The position numbers were made by a program, and so were the translations under genes. From an uncultured Lachnospiraceae bacterium (GTDB lineage: Bacteria > Bacillota > Clostridia > Lachnospirales > Lachnospiraceae), in the NCBI GenBank assembly GCA_947165025.1, contig CAMUYQ010000001.1, positions 186,001 through 250,000 of the forward strand: a stretch of 64,000 nucleotides of DNA. Direction: 5' to 3'. Under the pieces are notes generated by a model. That model did not search any database and was not told the DNA's origin. It saw only the letters and a program-made list of their open reading frames with translations. Shown one piece after another: positions 1-8,388 of the stretch (within the stretch, counting starts at the first letter, position 1; the number at the start of each line of letters is the position of its first letter).

Positions 1-693
1 GATAAGTCCCGAATCATCGCATTTAAGATCATCCCACGAAAGCTTTCCTGATCCGGTGTTCATATCAAGTCCTGCCCTTGACAGTTCATCCTTAAATGAA
101 TAAAGGTCAGGGCATCTTCCGTTTACGATATCACCCGAAAGGCCGCCGACACCCGGAATCTTCAAAATATCCGCAGGATCGGCATCATCGTTTACAACGC
201 ATATAACAGGTATCTCTTCAAACTTTGCGTCTGACAGTTTTGACAGAAGGAGCGAACCAGTCGTATTGTCGCGTATTACTTTCAGATTATCGAGGATCTG
301 ATCCATACTGTCGGCGCATACGTATATCTTTTTCTTCGAAAATCGTTTGCCGGCTTCCCCGATAAGATCGATGTTTGACTGTTTTGCCATATTAAGGGCA
401 ACTCTTCTGCATCCTGCATAAAGAAGCTTTTTGACATCTTCAAGGCGGTTGACGTTTCCCGCTGCGATAATACCTGTATCGATCGCCGAAGTGATCTTAC
501 GGATCGTAAGGAGAGCCTCTTCGTGTTCAGCGTCCCCGTCGGACAGATCAAACAGGATTATGTTGTCGGCACCGTTTACTGAAAGGCTGACGCAGTAAGA
601 TACGGGATCATCGGATAATGCCGAATCATCCCTGAATCCTTTTATCAGTTTTCCTTTTTTGAGATATACGCATGGTATTATCAGTTTTTTCAT
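1..693 (-). CDS. HisF/HisA-like domain fused to start of HisI(E), partial
   Basis: The reading frame is open from an ATG at 693 to the window edge, so only the N-terminal 231 residues are visible. They resemble the HisF/HisA half-barrel: an opening IIPCVYLKKGKLIKGF, then a phosphate-site-like AAGNVNRLEDVKKLLYAG. The last visible residues, SWDDLKCDDSGLI, resemble the start of phosphoribosyl-AMP cyclohydrolase (HisI). The protein is therefore probably a histidine-pathway HisI or HisIE enzyme (steps 2 and 3) with an extra barrel domain in front. The Asp that HisF uses for catalysis (IPCLD) is Tyr here (IPCVY), and the second half of the barrel is poorly preserved, so the domain is probably not an active cyclase. 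The ATG overlaps the hisB stop (TGATG), so translation is likely coupled. The HisI identity rests on a short stretch. Confidence 0.72.
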   Translation of the reverse strand, partial: MKKLIIPCVYLKKGKLIKGFRDDSALSDDPVSYCVSLSVNGADNIILFDLSDGDAEHEEALLTIRKITSAIDTGIIAAGNVNRLEDVKKLLYAGCRRVALNMAKQSNIDLIGEAGKRFSKKKIYVCADSMDQILDNLKVIRDNTTGSLLLSKLSDAKFEEIPVICVVNDDADPADILKIPGVGGLSGDIVNGRCPDLYSFKDELSRAGLDMNTGSGKLSWDDLKCDDSGLI

Positions 694-1298
694 CAAAGTG
701 TCCCTTTCGTTGAAAGAACGTTTATCACTCTCGGATCGTTTGAAGTTGCCATATCAAGTGATCTTGCGAAGCTTTTGAACATTGCCTCGCAGATGTGGTG
801 CGAATTGATCCCTTCAAGAACCTTGATATGCAGGTTCATCCTTGCGGAATAACTTATTGCGTAGAAAAATTCGCGCACCAGCTCGGTATCAAGATAACCG
901 ATCCTCTCAGTCGGAAACGTTGCATCATATGAAAAATAGGGCCGGTCGCAAAGATCAATGGCAGTAAGAACAAGGGCATCGTCCATCGGAAGTATCATCG
1001 AACCATACCTTACTATGCCCTCTTTGCTTCCGAGAGCTTCCCTTATCGCTTCACCGAGAACTATACCGGTATCTTCAACCGAGTGATGTCCGTCAACAAG
1101 AAGGTCGCCTTCCACGGATACGTTAAGATCAAAGAATCCGTGTTTCGCAAAACCTTCAAGCATGTGATCGAAAAATCCGATCCCTGTGTCTATCTTTGAT
1201 TCTCCCGTGCCGTCAAGATCAAGACGTACGGAAATATCCGTCTCTTTTGTTGTACGCTTTATTTCGCTTATTCTCTGAACGGATTTCTTAACTGCCAT
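693..1298 (-). CDS. hisB: Imidazoleglycerol-phosphate dehydratase
   Basis: HisB dehydrates imidazole-glycerol phosphate to imidazole-acetol phosphate in histidine synthesis (cytosol, Mn-dependent). The 201-residue protein has the family hallmarks: DLDGTGESKIDTGIGFFDHML near the N-terminus, DGHHSVEDTGI in the middle and NSHHICEAMFKSFAR near the C-terminus, the last two being the paired His-rich metal sites. The length matches a stand-alone HisB with no phosphatase domain. I chose the ATG at 1298 (MAVKKSVQ) because AAAGGAG lies about 11 bases upstream; an in-frame ATG at 1328 lies inside hisD and would add ten unlikely residues. The gene follows hisD with no gap and overlaps the next gene of the operon. 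Confidence 0.96.
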   Translation of the reverse strand: MAVKKSVQRISEIKRTTKETDISVRLDLDGTGESKIDTGIGFFDHMLEGFAKHGFFDLNVSVEGDLLVDGHHSVEDTGIVLGEAIREALGSKEGIVRYGSMILPMDDALVLTAIDLCDRPYFSYDATFPTERIGYLDTELVREFFYAISYSARMNLHIKVLEGINSHHICEAMFKSFARSLDMATSNDPRVINVLSTKGTL

Positions 1299-1299
1299 A

Positions 1300-2601
1300 T
1301 CACAACACTCCTTTGTTAAATCTGACACCTATCGAGTTGGCGTGTGCGCTGAGTCCTTCGGCATTTGCAAAACTCATTATATCATCGCACGCTTCCTCAA
1401 GCGCCTTCTTTGAATAACTGATGATACTCGTTCTCTTGATGAATGCATCAACTCCGAGCGGCGAGAAGAACTTGGCCGTTCCGTTTGTCGGAAGCACATG
1501 ATTGGGACCCGCAAAATAATCACCGAGCGGCTCGGAAGAATACTGTCCGAGGAAGATAGCTCCTGCATTTCTGACTCTTGTCATATCCTCATATGGATTC
1601 ATTGTGATTATCTCAACGTGTTCGGATGCTATCCTGTTTGCTGCATCAAACATATCGTCTCTGTTTGCGGCAACAAGGATATATCCGTAGTTATCAAGCG
1701 ATTTTGTGATTATGGCGGATCTGTCCAAGCGCTTTACAAATTCATCAACAAATCCTGATACTTTATCCGCAAGCTCACTGCTGTCGGTAATTAGTATCGC
1801 ACTTGCAAGTTCATCGTGCTCGGCCTGGGACAGAAGATCTGCCGCGACATACTTTGGATCTGCTGTCTCGTCTGCAATGACAAGTATCTCGCTCGGGCCA
1901 GCCACGGAATCGATCGAAACATGTCCGAAAACAGCTTTCTTGGCAAGCGCAACATAAATGTTACCGGGACCGACGATCTTGTCCACCTTCGGGAACGTTT
2001 CGGTACCGAATGCCATAGCCGCGATAGCCTGTGACCCGCCAACCTTATATACTTCCTTAACGCCCGTAATCTTTGCTGCAACAAGCGTACAGTCGGCAAC
2101 CTTTCCGGAAGCATCGGCAGGCGTGAACATCACTATCCTTGAAACGCCCGCAACAATGGCAGGAATAATGCACATAAGAGTTGATGACGGATATGCGGCT
2201 TTTCCGCCCGGAACATACACACCGACAGTTTCGATCGGAGTGATCTTCTGTCCGAGTATAGTACCGTCTTCTTTTGTATCTATCCAGCTGTTGACAAGCT
2301 GCTTTTCATGATAAGTGCGGATATTGTCAGCCGCCTTTTTCATAACCTCAATAAGGTTCTGATCATACGAAGAATATGCAGCCTCGATCTCTTTTTCGGT
2401 AACGCGTGCATTTGAAGGGGTGATATCCCATTTGTCAAACTTCTTTGTGTATTCAAATACGGCTCCGTCACCGCGCGTTCTTACATCAGTAAGTATCGCA
2501 TCAACGGTGCTCTCGTATTCCTTGTACTGACCGGGATTTCTCTTTAACAGGTCGTTTAATATATCCTTTATCGTATCCTCTGTCAGGTTAATGATCCTCA
2601 T
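1300..2601 (-). CDS. hisD: Histidinol dehydrogenase
   Basis: HisD carries out the last two NAD-dependent oxidations from histidinol to histidine. The 433-residue length is normal. Visible family signatures include YVPGGKAAYPSSTLM, the long KIVGPGNIYVALAKK segment with AGPSEILVIAD, the LLSQAEHDELASAILIT segment with zinc-ligand-type Gln/His, and AGPNHVLPT with SPLGVDAFIKRTS near the C-terminus. The start codon sits in an ATGA overlap with the end of the hisZ-hisG gene, typical of translationally coupled operon genes. The stop lies two bases from the hisB ATG. Nothing in the sequence suggests loss of function. Confidence 0.97.
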   Translation of the reverse strand: MRIINLTEDTIKDILNDLLKRNPGQYKEYESTVDAILTDVRTRGDGAVFEYTKKFDKWDITPSNARVTEKEIEAAYSSYDQNLIEVMKKAADNIRTYHEKQLVNSWIDTKEDGTILGQKITPIETVGVYVPGGKAAYPSSTLMCIIPAIVAGVSRIVMFTPADASGKVADCTLVAAKITGVKEVYKVGGSQAIAAMAFGTETFPKVDKIVGPGNIYVALAKKAVFGHVSIDSVAGPSEILVIADETADPKYVAADLLSQAEHDELASAILITDSSELADKVSGFVDEFVKRLDRSAIITKSLDNYGYILVAANRDDMFDAANRIASEHVEIITMNPYEDMTRVRNAGAIFLGQYSSEPLGDYFAGPNHVLPTNGTAKFFSPLGVDAFIKRTSIISYSKKALEEACDDIMSFANAEGLSAHANSIGVRFNKGVL

Positions 2602-4232
2602 AATTCTTTTTTGATCCTTTCTATCAGTTCATTGATCTTTTTCTTGTGAAGTCTCATCGATACGGGATTTACGACCATACGTGCCGACAGATCTTCAACT
2701 TCCTCAAGTACAACAAGCCCGTTTTCACGAAGTGTTGAGCCTGTTTCGACGATATCGACGATACAGTCGGCAAGCCCTACGATCGGTGCGAGTTCGATGC
2801 TTCCGTTAAGCTTTATTATATCAACGCTCTGATGTTTGACATCATTGAAATATGTCTTTGCGATCCTCGGATACTTGGTCGCGATCTTTATCATGTCCCG
2901 TGTCTTAAGTAAAGACTGTGCACTTTGCGGTCCGCACACACACATCCTGCATTTCCCGAACCCCAGATCAAGTACCTCGAGAATCTTACGGTTCTCTTCA
3001 GCTATCGTATCTTTTCCGACAACACCTATATCTGCAACGCCGTGCTCAACATATGTCGGAACATCCGGACCCTTTGCCAGGAAGAACTTAAGCTTCAGAT
3101 CTTCGTTTACGAAGATGAGCTTTCTCGTATCCTTATCCTTCATCTCTTCACAGGTGATATTGCACTTTTCAAGAAGAGAGAGTGTCTTGTCGGCAAGTCG
3201 TCCTTTTGTGAGTGCGAATGTAAGATATTCATTCTCAACTTTATCCTTTTTCTCCTGGTCCGACAGCGCCATCATCAGTTCGTCAAGTGATACACCGAAG
3301 CCGATCGCGGGTGTATTCTTCCCGAATTCCTTCACGAGATTATCGTATCTTCCGCCCTTTATCACGGCATCTCCGAACCCGAAAGTATATGCCCTGAACA
3401 GTACCCCGGTATAATAGTTGTATTTGTTCAGAAGTCCGAGGTCTATGGAAATATGATCGGCTGCACCCTCTTTTTCAAGGATATCAATGATCATGCTAAT
3501 TCTGTCGATCGCCTCAAGACTTTTTGAATTTGTGATCTTTTCCTTCAGTGCCTTAAGTGAATCTTTTGTCGTATACACGTCCGATATGCTGACGATAAGA
3601 TCGCACATATCTCCCGAAATGTTCATTGAATCAAGAAGTTCACGCACCTTATGGAAATTGCCGGTAGAGATGAGCTCGCGAAGAGACATCTCATCGGGGT
3701 CACTGAGACCCAGTTCATCAAATACGCCTTTGAAGAAATTTCCGTTTCCTATCGATACAACAAAATCAGAAAAACCGACAGCCTTCATGCATTTGACTAC
3801 GAGACTGATCACGGAGGCATCTGCCTCGACTGACCCGTCACTGTAAAGCTCTGCACCGATCTGCGTGCTCTCTTTAAGCCTTCCGTTAAGATCCGATCCG
3901 TTTACAAAAGTATTACCGCAATAACAGAGCCCCACACTCTTCTCTTCGTTGAAATACATTTTTGAATATGCCCTGGCAAGAGCAGGCGTAAAGTCCGGAC
4001 GAAGAACGAGAGTGTTTCCTTCCTTGTCATAGAACTTATACAGTTCATTTGAAGGAGTCAGTCCTATATTGTTCGCAAATACATCAAAGTATTCAAATGA
4101 TGGGGTCTGGACAAGCGAATAGCCCGATCCTCTTATAACATCAAGAATCTTACCCGCAACATCATATTTCTTTTCAAGTTCCGAAGGTGTTATATCCCTC
4201 ACGCCCTCGGGGGTGTGCATTATCTTACTCAT
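2598..4232 (-). CDS. hisZG: Fused HisZ-HisG ATP phosphoribosyltransferase
   Basis: One uninterrupted 544-residue frame holds both parts of the short-form ATP phosphoribosyltransferase, the first and feedback-controlled step of histidine synthesis. Residues 1 to about 325 are HisZ, a histidyl-tRNA-synthetase-like regulatory protein (TPEGVRDITPSELEKKY, VLRPDFTPALARAYS, GLLNKYNYYTGVLFRAY, IKGGRYDNLVKEFG). Residues about 337 to 544 are the short HisG catalytic domain (LTFALTKGRLADKTLSLL, VADIGVVGKDTI, and the PRPP-binding VDIVETGSTLRENGL). In most organisms with short HisG these are two genes whose products form a hetero-octamer. About ten polar residues (QEKKDKVENE) link the halves. The gene opens the operon: a promoter lies just upstream (4289-4318) and GGAGAG precedes the ATG. 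A sequencing error joining two genes cannot be excluded, but the linker reads cleanly. Confidence 0.92.
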   Translation of the reverse strand: MSKIMHTPEGVRDITPSELEKKYDVAGKILDVIRGSGYSLVQTPSFEYFDVFANNIGLTPSNELYKFYDKEGNTLVLRPDFTPALARAYSKMYFNEEKSVGLCYCGNTFVNGSDLNGRLKESTQIGAELYSDGSVEADASVISLVVKCMKAVGFSDFVVSIGNGNFFKGVFDELGLSDPDEMSLRELISTGNFHKVRELLDSMNISGDMCDLIVSISDVYTTKDSLKALKEKITNSKSLEAIDRISMIIDILEKEGAADHISIDLGLLNKYNYYTGVLFRAYTFGFGDAVIKGGRYDNLVKEFGKNTPAIGFGVSLDELMMALSDQEKKDKVENEYLTFALTKGRLADKTLSLLEKCNITCEEMKDKDTRKLIFVNEDLKLKFFLAKGPDVPTYVEHGVADIGVVGKDTIAEENRKILEVLDLGFGKCRMCVCGPQSAQSLLKTRDMIKIATKYPRIAKTYFNDVKHQSVDIIKLNGSIELAPIVGLADCIVDIVETGSTLRENGLVVLEEVEDLSARMVVNPVSMRLHKKKINELIERIKKEL

Positions 4233-4288
4233 ATTCTCTCCACTTTAGCGCGTTAAACTGATAATTCGCTACCTTGTTATCACGTGAA

Positions 4289-4318
4289 ATTATATTAAAT
4301 CTGATCCCTTAATGTCAA
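4289..4318 (-). promoter_or_regulatory. Sigma-A-type promoter of the his operon
   Basis: On the minus strand a consensus TTGACA (4313-4318) and TATAAT (4289-4294) are separated by 18 bases. The -35 and spacer lie inside the last codons of recU. The predicted leader to the hisZ-hisG ATG is about 50 bases, too short for a T-box, although it contains a small TGATAA/TTATCA inverted repeat. Confidence 0.75.
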
Positions 4319-4834
4319 ATCCTTTTTGATACCGTCAAGATACGGTACAAATATGCCGTTATGAGGGACAAGATCAAATCCTTCTTCCAGTTCCTCCAGA
4401 CGAAAGCTCTTCCTGCCGCCCTCATTCATCCTGTCCCAGAATTTCTTGAGCTTTACGAATCTTAAATAGCACAGTCTGTCCAGGTGTGTGTAGTGTATGA
4501 CGATAAAGCTCACACCGCCCTGTTTTTCAAGATCTTCCATAAACTTTATCTGGTGTTCATGGATATTGGCAAGCGCGAATGTATCAACGGAACATTCCTT
4601 GGCATCAAAGCATACGGGTATACCCTGAACGGCACCGATATAATCGACCGTACTCTTCTGATCAAAATACGCCAGCGTGATCTGCGTATGATCCTCATTC
4701 ATCTTTATCGGTGTGATAGGCGTCGGGATCTTCTGCACAAGGCACAGTCCATGCTGTCTGTACAGTTCATTTGTCCTGTTGATGAGGTCTTCAAGTGTGG
4801 AACCGCGAAGTCCTCTTGAATTCCAAGTAGCCAT
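4295..4834 (-). CDS. recU: Holliday junction resolvase RecU
   Basis: RecU cuts four-way DNA junctions at the end of recombination and chromosome segregation in Firmicutes, working with RuvAB (also encoded in this window, 29356-30979). The 179-residue protein has the RecU nuclease core: NSRGLRGSTLEDLINRTN near the start, then KSTVDYIGAVQGIPVCFDAKE, whose D and E-x-K are the metal-binding residues, then HQIKFMEDLEKQGGVSFIVI. It is slightly short of B. subtilis RecU, lacking part of the variable N-terminus. Its ATG overlaps the stop of the preceding RluA-type gene (TAATG). It ends the pepD-to-recU operon, and its 3' end doubles as the his promoter. Confidence 0.93.
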   Translation of the reverse strand: MATWNSRGLRGSTLEDLINRTNELYRQHGLCLVQKIPTPITPIKMNEDHTQITLAYFDQKSTVDYIGAVQGIPVCFDAKECSVDTFALANIHEHQIKFMEDLEKQGGVSFIVIHYTHLDRLCYLRFVKLKKFWDRMNEGGRKSFRLEELEEGFDLVPHNGIFVPYLDGIKKDLTLRDQI

Positions 4835-5769
4835 TACATCACCTTTGAAAAATCATCGCCCGGCGGTATCTTAAACGTTTTACCTGCGATCTTTGCAATA
4901 TCAAAATCATCAGGTATCACAAGCCTGCAGCATACAAGCATCTGGGAGGTGATCCCGTATCTGTTTTTGTATTCTTTATTTATTACCGGATCACCGTACT
5001 TGGGGTCACCTATTATCGGATTACCCACAGATGCAAGATGAGCCCTTATCTGATGAGTCTTACCGGTTATCAGTTCGACCTCGACAAGTGATACTCTGCC
5101 GTCATACTTTATATTTCTGATATTTGTTATGATGATATCGCCGGAGCCGTCATCGGTAAGTCGTACCTTATTTGAAGCCTCATCCTTTACGATCCTTCCT
5201 TCAAGATGGGCATCCTTAACATTTCCTTTGGCAATACATCTGTAATATTTTTTAAACGTGTGATCCCTGAAGCCTTCCGACAGATACCTTGCAGCGGCAT
5301 ATGTCTTTGCAAACGTCACAAGCCCGGAAGTGTTACGGTCAAGCCTGTTGCATACAGATGGCGTAAATCCCGCATCGGAAGACAGTCCATCTCTTCTGAC
5401 ATATGACAGACATATCTCATTAAGAGAGATATCCGACGCGGATGATTTTTGCGACAGCATTCCGGAGGGCTTGTTAACGATAAGAACGTCATCGTCCTCA
5501 TAGACGATCGGAGGCATTAGCGCACTCAGGTCATCTACCTTTGGCCCGGGCGCAGAAAAAGATGCAAATGTATCATCGGAAAGATAGAACTTAACGTTGT
5601 CACCGGCCTTTAGAAGTTCTTTTCCGGTGGCCTTTGAATCGTTCAGCACGATGTTCTTCTTGCGAAGCATCTTATATACAAAGCCTGCACCGGCATTTGC
5701 CAGAATATTCTGCGCAAACTTGTCCAGCCGTCTTCCTTCTTCACCTGGCAATATCACAAACTCTTTCAT
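4834..5769 (-). CDS. RluA-family 23S rRNA/tRNA pseudouridine synthase
   Basis: The protein isomerises uridine to pseudouridine in a structured RNA, probably 23S rRNA. It has an S4 RNA-binding domain at residues about 14-60 (RRLDKFAQNILANAG, KNIVLNDSKATGKELLKAGD), then the RluA catalytic domain. The motif RLDRNTSG at 142-149 carries the catalytic Asp144; other family stretches are VLIVNKPSGM and KTHQIRAHLASVGNPIIGD. S4 plus RluA in 311 residues fits the RluC/RluD group, but the target uridine cannot be read from sequence. The start forms an ATGA overlap with the membrane-protein gene, and the stop overlaps the recU ATG. Confidence 0.92.
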   Translation of the reverse strand: MKEFVILPGEEGRRLDKFAQNILANAGAGFVYKMLRKKNIVLNDSKATGKELLKAGDNVKFYLSDDTFASFSAPGPKVDDLSALMPPIVYEDDDVLIVNKPSGMLSQKSSASDISLNEICLSYVRRDGLSSDAGFTPSVCNRLDRNTSGLVTFAKTYAAARYLSEGFRDHTFKKYYRCIAKGNVKDAHLEGRIVKDEASNKVRLTDDGSGDIIITNIRNIKYDGRVSLVEVELITGKTHQIRAHLASVGNPIIGDPKYGDPVINKEYKNRYGITSQMLVCCRLVIPDDFDIAKIAGKTFKIPPGDDFSKVM

Positions 5770-6338
5770 AATGACACCGCTTTGAGAGTTGTGATAACGG
5801 CACCCGAAAGATCTTTATCATCCCCCGAGAGTTCCTTTATCTGTCCGGCACGTTCAATGAAAGCATCTTCACTGTCAAATATCTTTACCGTGTATTTGTG
5901 GCCGGCGTTTTTGAGGACGTTGTCCAGGTGTTTCTTCAGATCGTCAGTATTCTTCTGAGCCTTGTCACAGTAACATATGACGCTCTGATGAGCGACAACG
6001 ATAACCGGAATGAAAAACGTATAATCCGATGTAGTGATTATATTTTCAAATAATGTCGAAACGCCTTTTGTTGCCTTCATGTATCTCTCATGATCGGCTT
6101 CGGGAAGCGACCTGTACCGAAGGAACATGATAAGTCCGACAAGCGATTTACATGCAGGAAGCAGCGCAAGCACTGCAATGATCGACCACAGGCTTTTCTT
6201 CGTATGAAGCGTATAAAGGCCCATGAAGAAAATGCCAAGCGCCATCGCAAACAGTACGATAGTCTTGATCAGTTCAAATATCGTCTGTTTCTTTATATAT
6301 CCGTATGTACCTTTCAGATCACGATTGACATATTTCAT
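5766..6338 (-). CDS. Small membrane protein of unknown function
   Basis: I do not recognise the family. The 190-residue protein has two hydrophobic stretches likely to span the membrane (about residues 21-41 and 50-72), separated by a short basic loop (HTKKS). A soluble domain of about 115 residues follows, mixed in character and with no obvious catalytic motif. The ATG at 6338 is supported by AGGAG eight bases upstream. The gene overlaps the preceding HAD phosphatase by 20 bases and the next gene by ATGA, so it is co-expressed with housekeeping genes. Its place between an HAD phosphatase and an RluA enzyme does not define a role. Confidence 0.8.
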   Translation of the reverse strand: MKYVNRDLKGTYGYIKKQTIFELIKTIVLFAMALGIFFMGLYTLHTKKSLWSIIAVLALLPACKSLVGLIMFLRYRSLPEADHERYMKATKGVSTLFENIITTSDYTFFIPVIVVAHQSVICYCDKAQKNTDDLKKHLDNVLKNAGHKYTVKIFDSEDAFIERAGQIKELSGDDKDLSGAVITTLKAVSL

Positions 6339-6993
6339 CCATGATCTCCTTATATGACATTATGCTGTGATCTGCCGTCTGTTTTTTCTCTTCCCACTGA
6401 TAGGTCGAGTACTCGTCATGTACTGCAACCGTCGTCATACCGGCTCTCCTGCCGGCAATGATACCTTTCACGATATCCTCAAACACCAGGCATCTTGAAG
6501 GCTCAACATTAAGCGCTTTTGCGGAATTCAAGTAGACATCGGGCGATGGCTTTCCGGCACATCCCTGCTCCCCGGTCAGTATCGAGTCGAAGTATTTTAT
6601 AAGAGCGTTGCTCTCAAGCGTTGCCCTGCACAGATATTCGGAATTGCTGGTTGCGATCCCCATTTTGATCCCTTGCTCACGCAGGTATTCAAGGAAATCC
6701 GAAATACCCTCCTTCGGCTTAACCTTGTTCGCATAATGGTCGTATGCCATCCTGTTCCAGTCTTCCATCAGCTGCTCGGGGCTGATCCACGGAACGTATT
6801 TATTATGCGTATGAACAGCAGTCTCATAAAAACTGAGTCCCTCGATCTCCTTCTGGTAATCAAATGTCAGCGGGATATTGCACTTTTCAAAGTATTCCTT
6901 ATCGATATCGTGCCATACTCCCATTGAATCGACGACTGTGCCGTCAAGATCGAAAAGTACGGCATCGGTTTTTTTAAGAATCTCTTTCCACAT
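6319..6993 (-). CDS. HAD-family hydrolase (beta-phosphoglucomutase/Gph-like)
   Basis: This is a haloacid-dehalogenase-type phosphatase with a helical cap. Motif I is VLFDLDGTVVDSMGVW (nucleophile DxD), motif II is GIATSNS, motif III includes the Lys of GCAGKPSPDVYL, and motif IV is CLVFEDIVKGIIAGRRAGM. The cap after motif I places it in subfamily I, with the phosphoglycolate phosphatase and beta-phosphoglucomutase-like enzymes; the sugar or nucleotide substrate cannot be deduced. I took the ATG at 6993 (MWKEILKK), 224 residues, which sits in a TAATG overlap with the preceding methyltransferase. A longer frame from 7080 would run antiphase through conserved sequence of that gene. Confidence 0.92.
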   Translation of the reverse strand: MWKEILKKTDAVLFDLDGTVVDSMGVWHDIDKEYFEKCNIPLTFDYQKEIEGLSFYETAVHTHNKYVPWISPEQLMEDWNRMAYDHYANKVKPKEGISDFLEYLREQGIKMGIATSNSEYLCRATLESNALIKYFDSILTGEQGCAGKPSPDVYLNSAKALNVEPSRCLVFEDIVKGIIAGRRAGMTTVAVHDEYSTYQWEEKKQTADHSIMSYKEIMDEICQS

Positions 6994-8387
6994 TACTTGT
7001 ATGTCCAGCCTTTTTCGTACAGGTTTTTCATTTTCTTCATATCGTATGAGGCAAATCCGAGCGGATATGAATCGACGCACACAAGGACGTGCCCCTTCTT
7101 CATTTCTGCACCATCCCTTATGATGGTCTCACCTTTCAGAAATCTTATAACATCAGGATCGGATGCACTCAAATCAAGCACATTATCAAATTCACTCATC
7201 TTCAGTGCCAGCGCAAGAGCTGTGGACGGCGTGAACTTTTCGGCTTTATTGATGCTGCCGCAGTTAAGCCCTGTCCTTACAAAACGTATCCCTTTGCGGT
7301 ATATCTCATCAAACGCATCGGGAAGCATATACACAAACCCGTCGGAACTTACTATATACCCGGCGTCTTCCGCCTTGCGGCGAAAATCATCCCTGAGGTG
7401 TTCAAAAAATCCCCTGACGGTTTCCGGAAGTTTCATATAGCCAATGTTCTTTTGAACGGGAATTGCAGCAGGTGCCTTAAATTCTGCATTCGCATCTTTT
7501 TCAAGCAGCGCAACAAAATGACCTTCTCCTTTAAAGTGATGCGGAAAAGCATGAACACATCCGGCTATTCTTGAATCACAAGTATATTTTTCATAAGGTC
7601 CGCACAGGCCGTTTTCCTTAGGGATATCGCATACTATCATATCACTGTGTTTCTCAAGGAAAGTTATGATGACCTGTTCATCCTCTATATCGGAATATGT
7701 GCATGTGCTGTACAGAAGCTTACCGCCCGGCGCTAACATTTCATATGCACTGTCAAGTATGCCTGACTGCACGCCACTGTATGCTTTGGGGCCTTTTTCC
7801 AGATATGAACTTATAAGGTTCGAATCTTTACGGAACATTCCCTCGCCGGAACAGGGCGCGTCAACAAGTACCCTGTCAAAATATCCTTTATACATGGGGG
7901 CAAGTTTTTCGGGATCTGCGCATGTAACACTAACGGCTGTCTGTCCCGTATGCTCTATGTTCTTCACGAGCGCCATCGTTCTTGAAAAACTGATATCGTT
8001 GGACACGAGCATTCGCGGGTGGTTGCACAGCATGGCGGTTGATTTTCCACCCGGTGCGGCACAAAGATCAAGAACGGTGTTTTCTTTATCAACGGGAAGA
8101 ATCGAAGCCGGAAGCATGGCCGAAGGTTCCTGCAGATAAAAGAGCCCTGCATAATAATACGGATGTTTAGACCAAGCATCCGTATCACTTATATAATAAC
8201 CGTTACAGATAAACGGTATTTTTTCGATACCAAACGGTGCGATCTTCTCGAATTCTTCGCATGTAACCTTGCATGTATTTACACGAAGTCCTGACTGAGC
8301 CGGATCGGAATATGAACCGAACAGTTCATCGGCTTCTCTGCCGAGAAGCTCTTTCATAGATTCCTTGAAATTAATCGGAAGATCCAT
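6993..8387 (-). CDS. rsmF: RsmF/NSUN-type RNA (cytosine-C5) methyltransferase
   Basis: An S-adenosylmethionine-dependent RNA m5C methyltransferase of the NOL1/NOP2/sun family, 464 residues. The SAM-binding motif I is DLCAAPGGKSTAML (107-120). The two catalytic cysteines are in DAPCSGEGMFRKD (Cys179) and YSTCTYSDIEDEQ (Cys229). The GEGMFRKD extension and the C-terminal domain after about residue 300 (with FVRTGLNCGSI and VLVCVDSYPLGFASYD) match the RsmF branch that methylates 16S rRNA rather than RsmB. The ATG lies one base past the pepD stop, and its own stop overlaps the HAD gene start, so the three are one transcription unit. Confidence 0.9.
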   Translation of the reverse strand: MDLPINFKESMKELLGREADELFGSYSDPAQSGLRVNTCKVTCEEFEKIAPFGIEKIPFICNGYYISDTDAWSKHPYYYAGLFYLQEPSAMLPASILPVDKENTVLDLCAAPGGKSTAMLCNHPRMLVSNDISFSRTMALVKNIEHTGQTAVSVTCADPEKLAPMYKGYFDRVLVDAPCSGEGMFRKDSNLISSYLEKGPKAYSGVQSGILDSAYEMLAPGGKLLYSTCTYSDIEDEQVIITFLEKHSDMIVCDIPKENGLCGPYEKYTCDSRIAGCVHAFPHHFKGEGHFVALLEKDANAEFKAPAAIPVQKNIGYMKLPETVRGFFEHLRDDFRRKAEDAGYIVSSDGFVYMLPDAFDEIYRKGIRFVRTGLNCGSINKAEKFTPSTALALALKMSEFDNVLDLSASDPDVIRFLKGETIIRDGAEMKKGHVLVCVDSYPLGFASYDMKKMKNLYEKGWTYK

Positions 8388-8388
8388 A

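Noticed and set aside
2598-4232. hisZ-hisG as two genes joined by a frameshift
   Set aside because: The linker reads in one frame with no internal stop, and family motifs are continuous on both sides.
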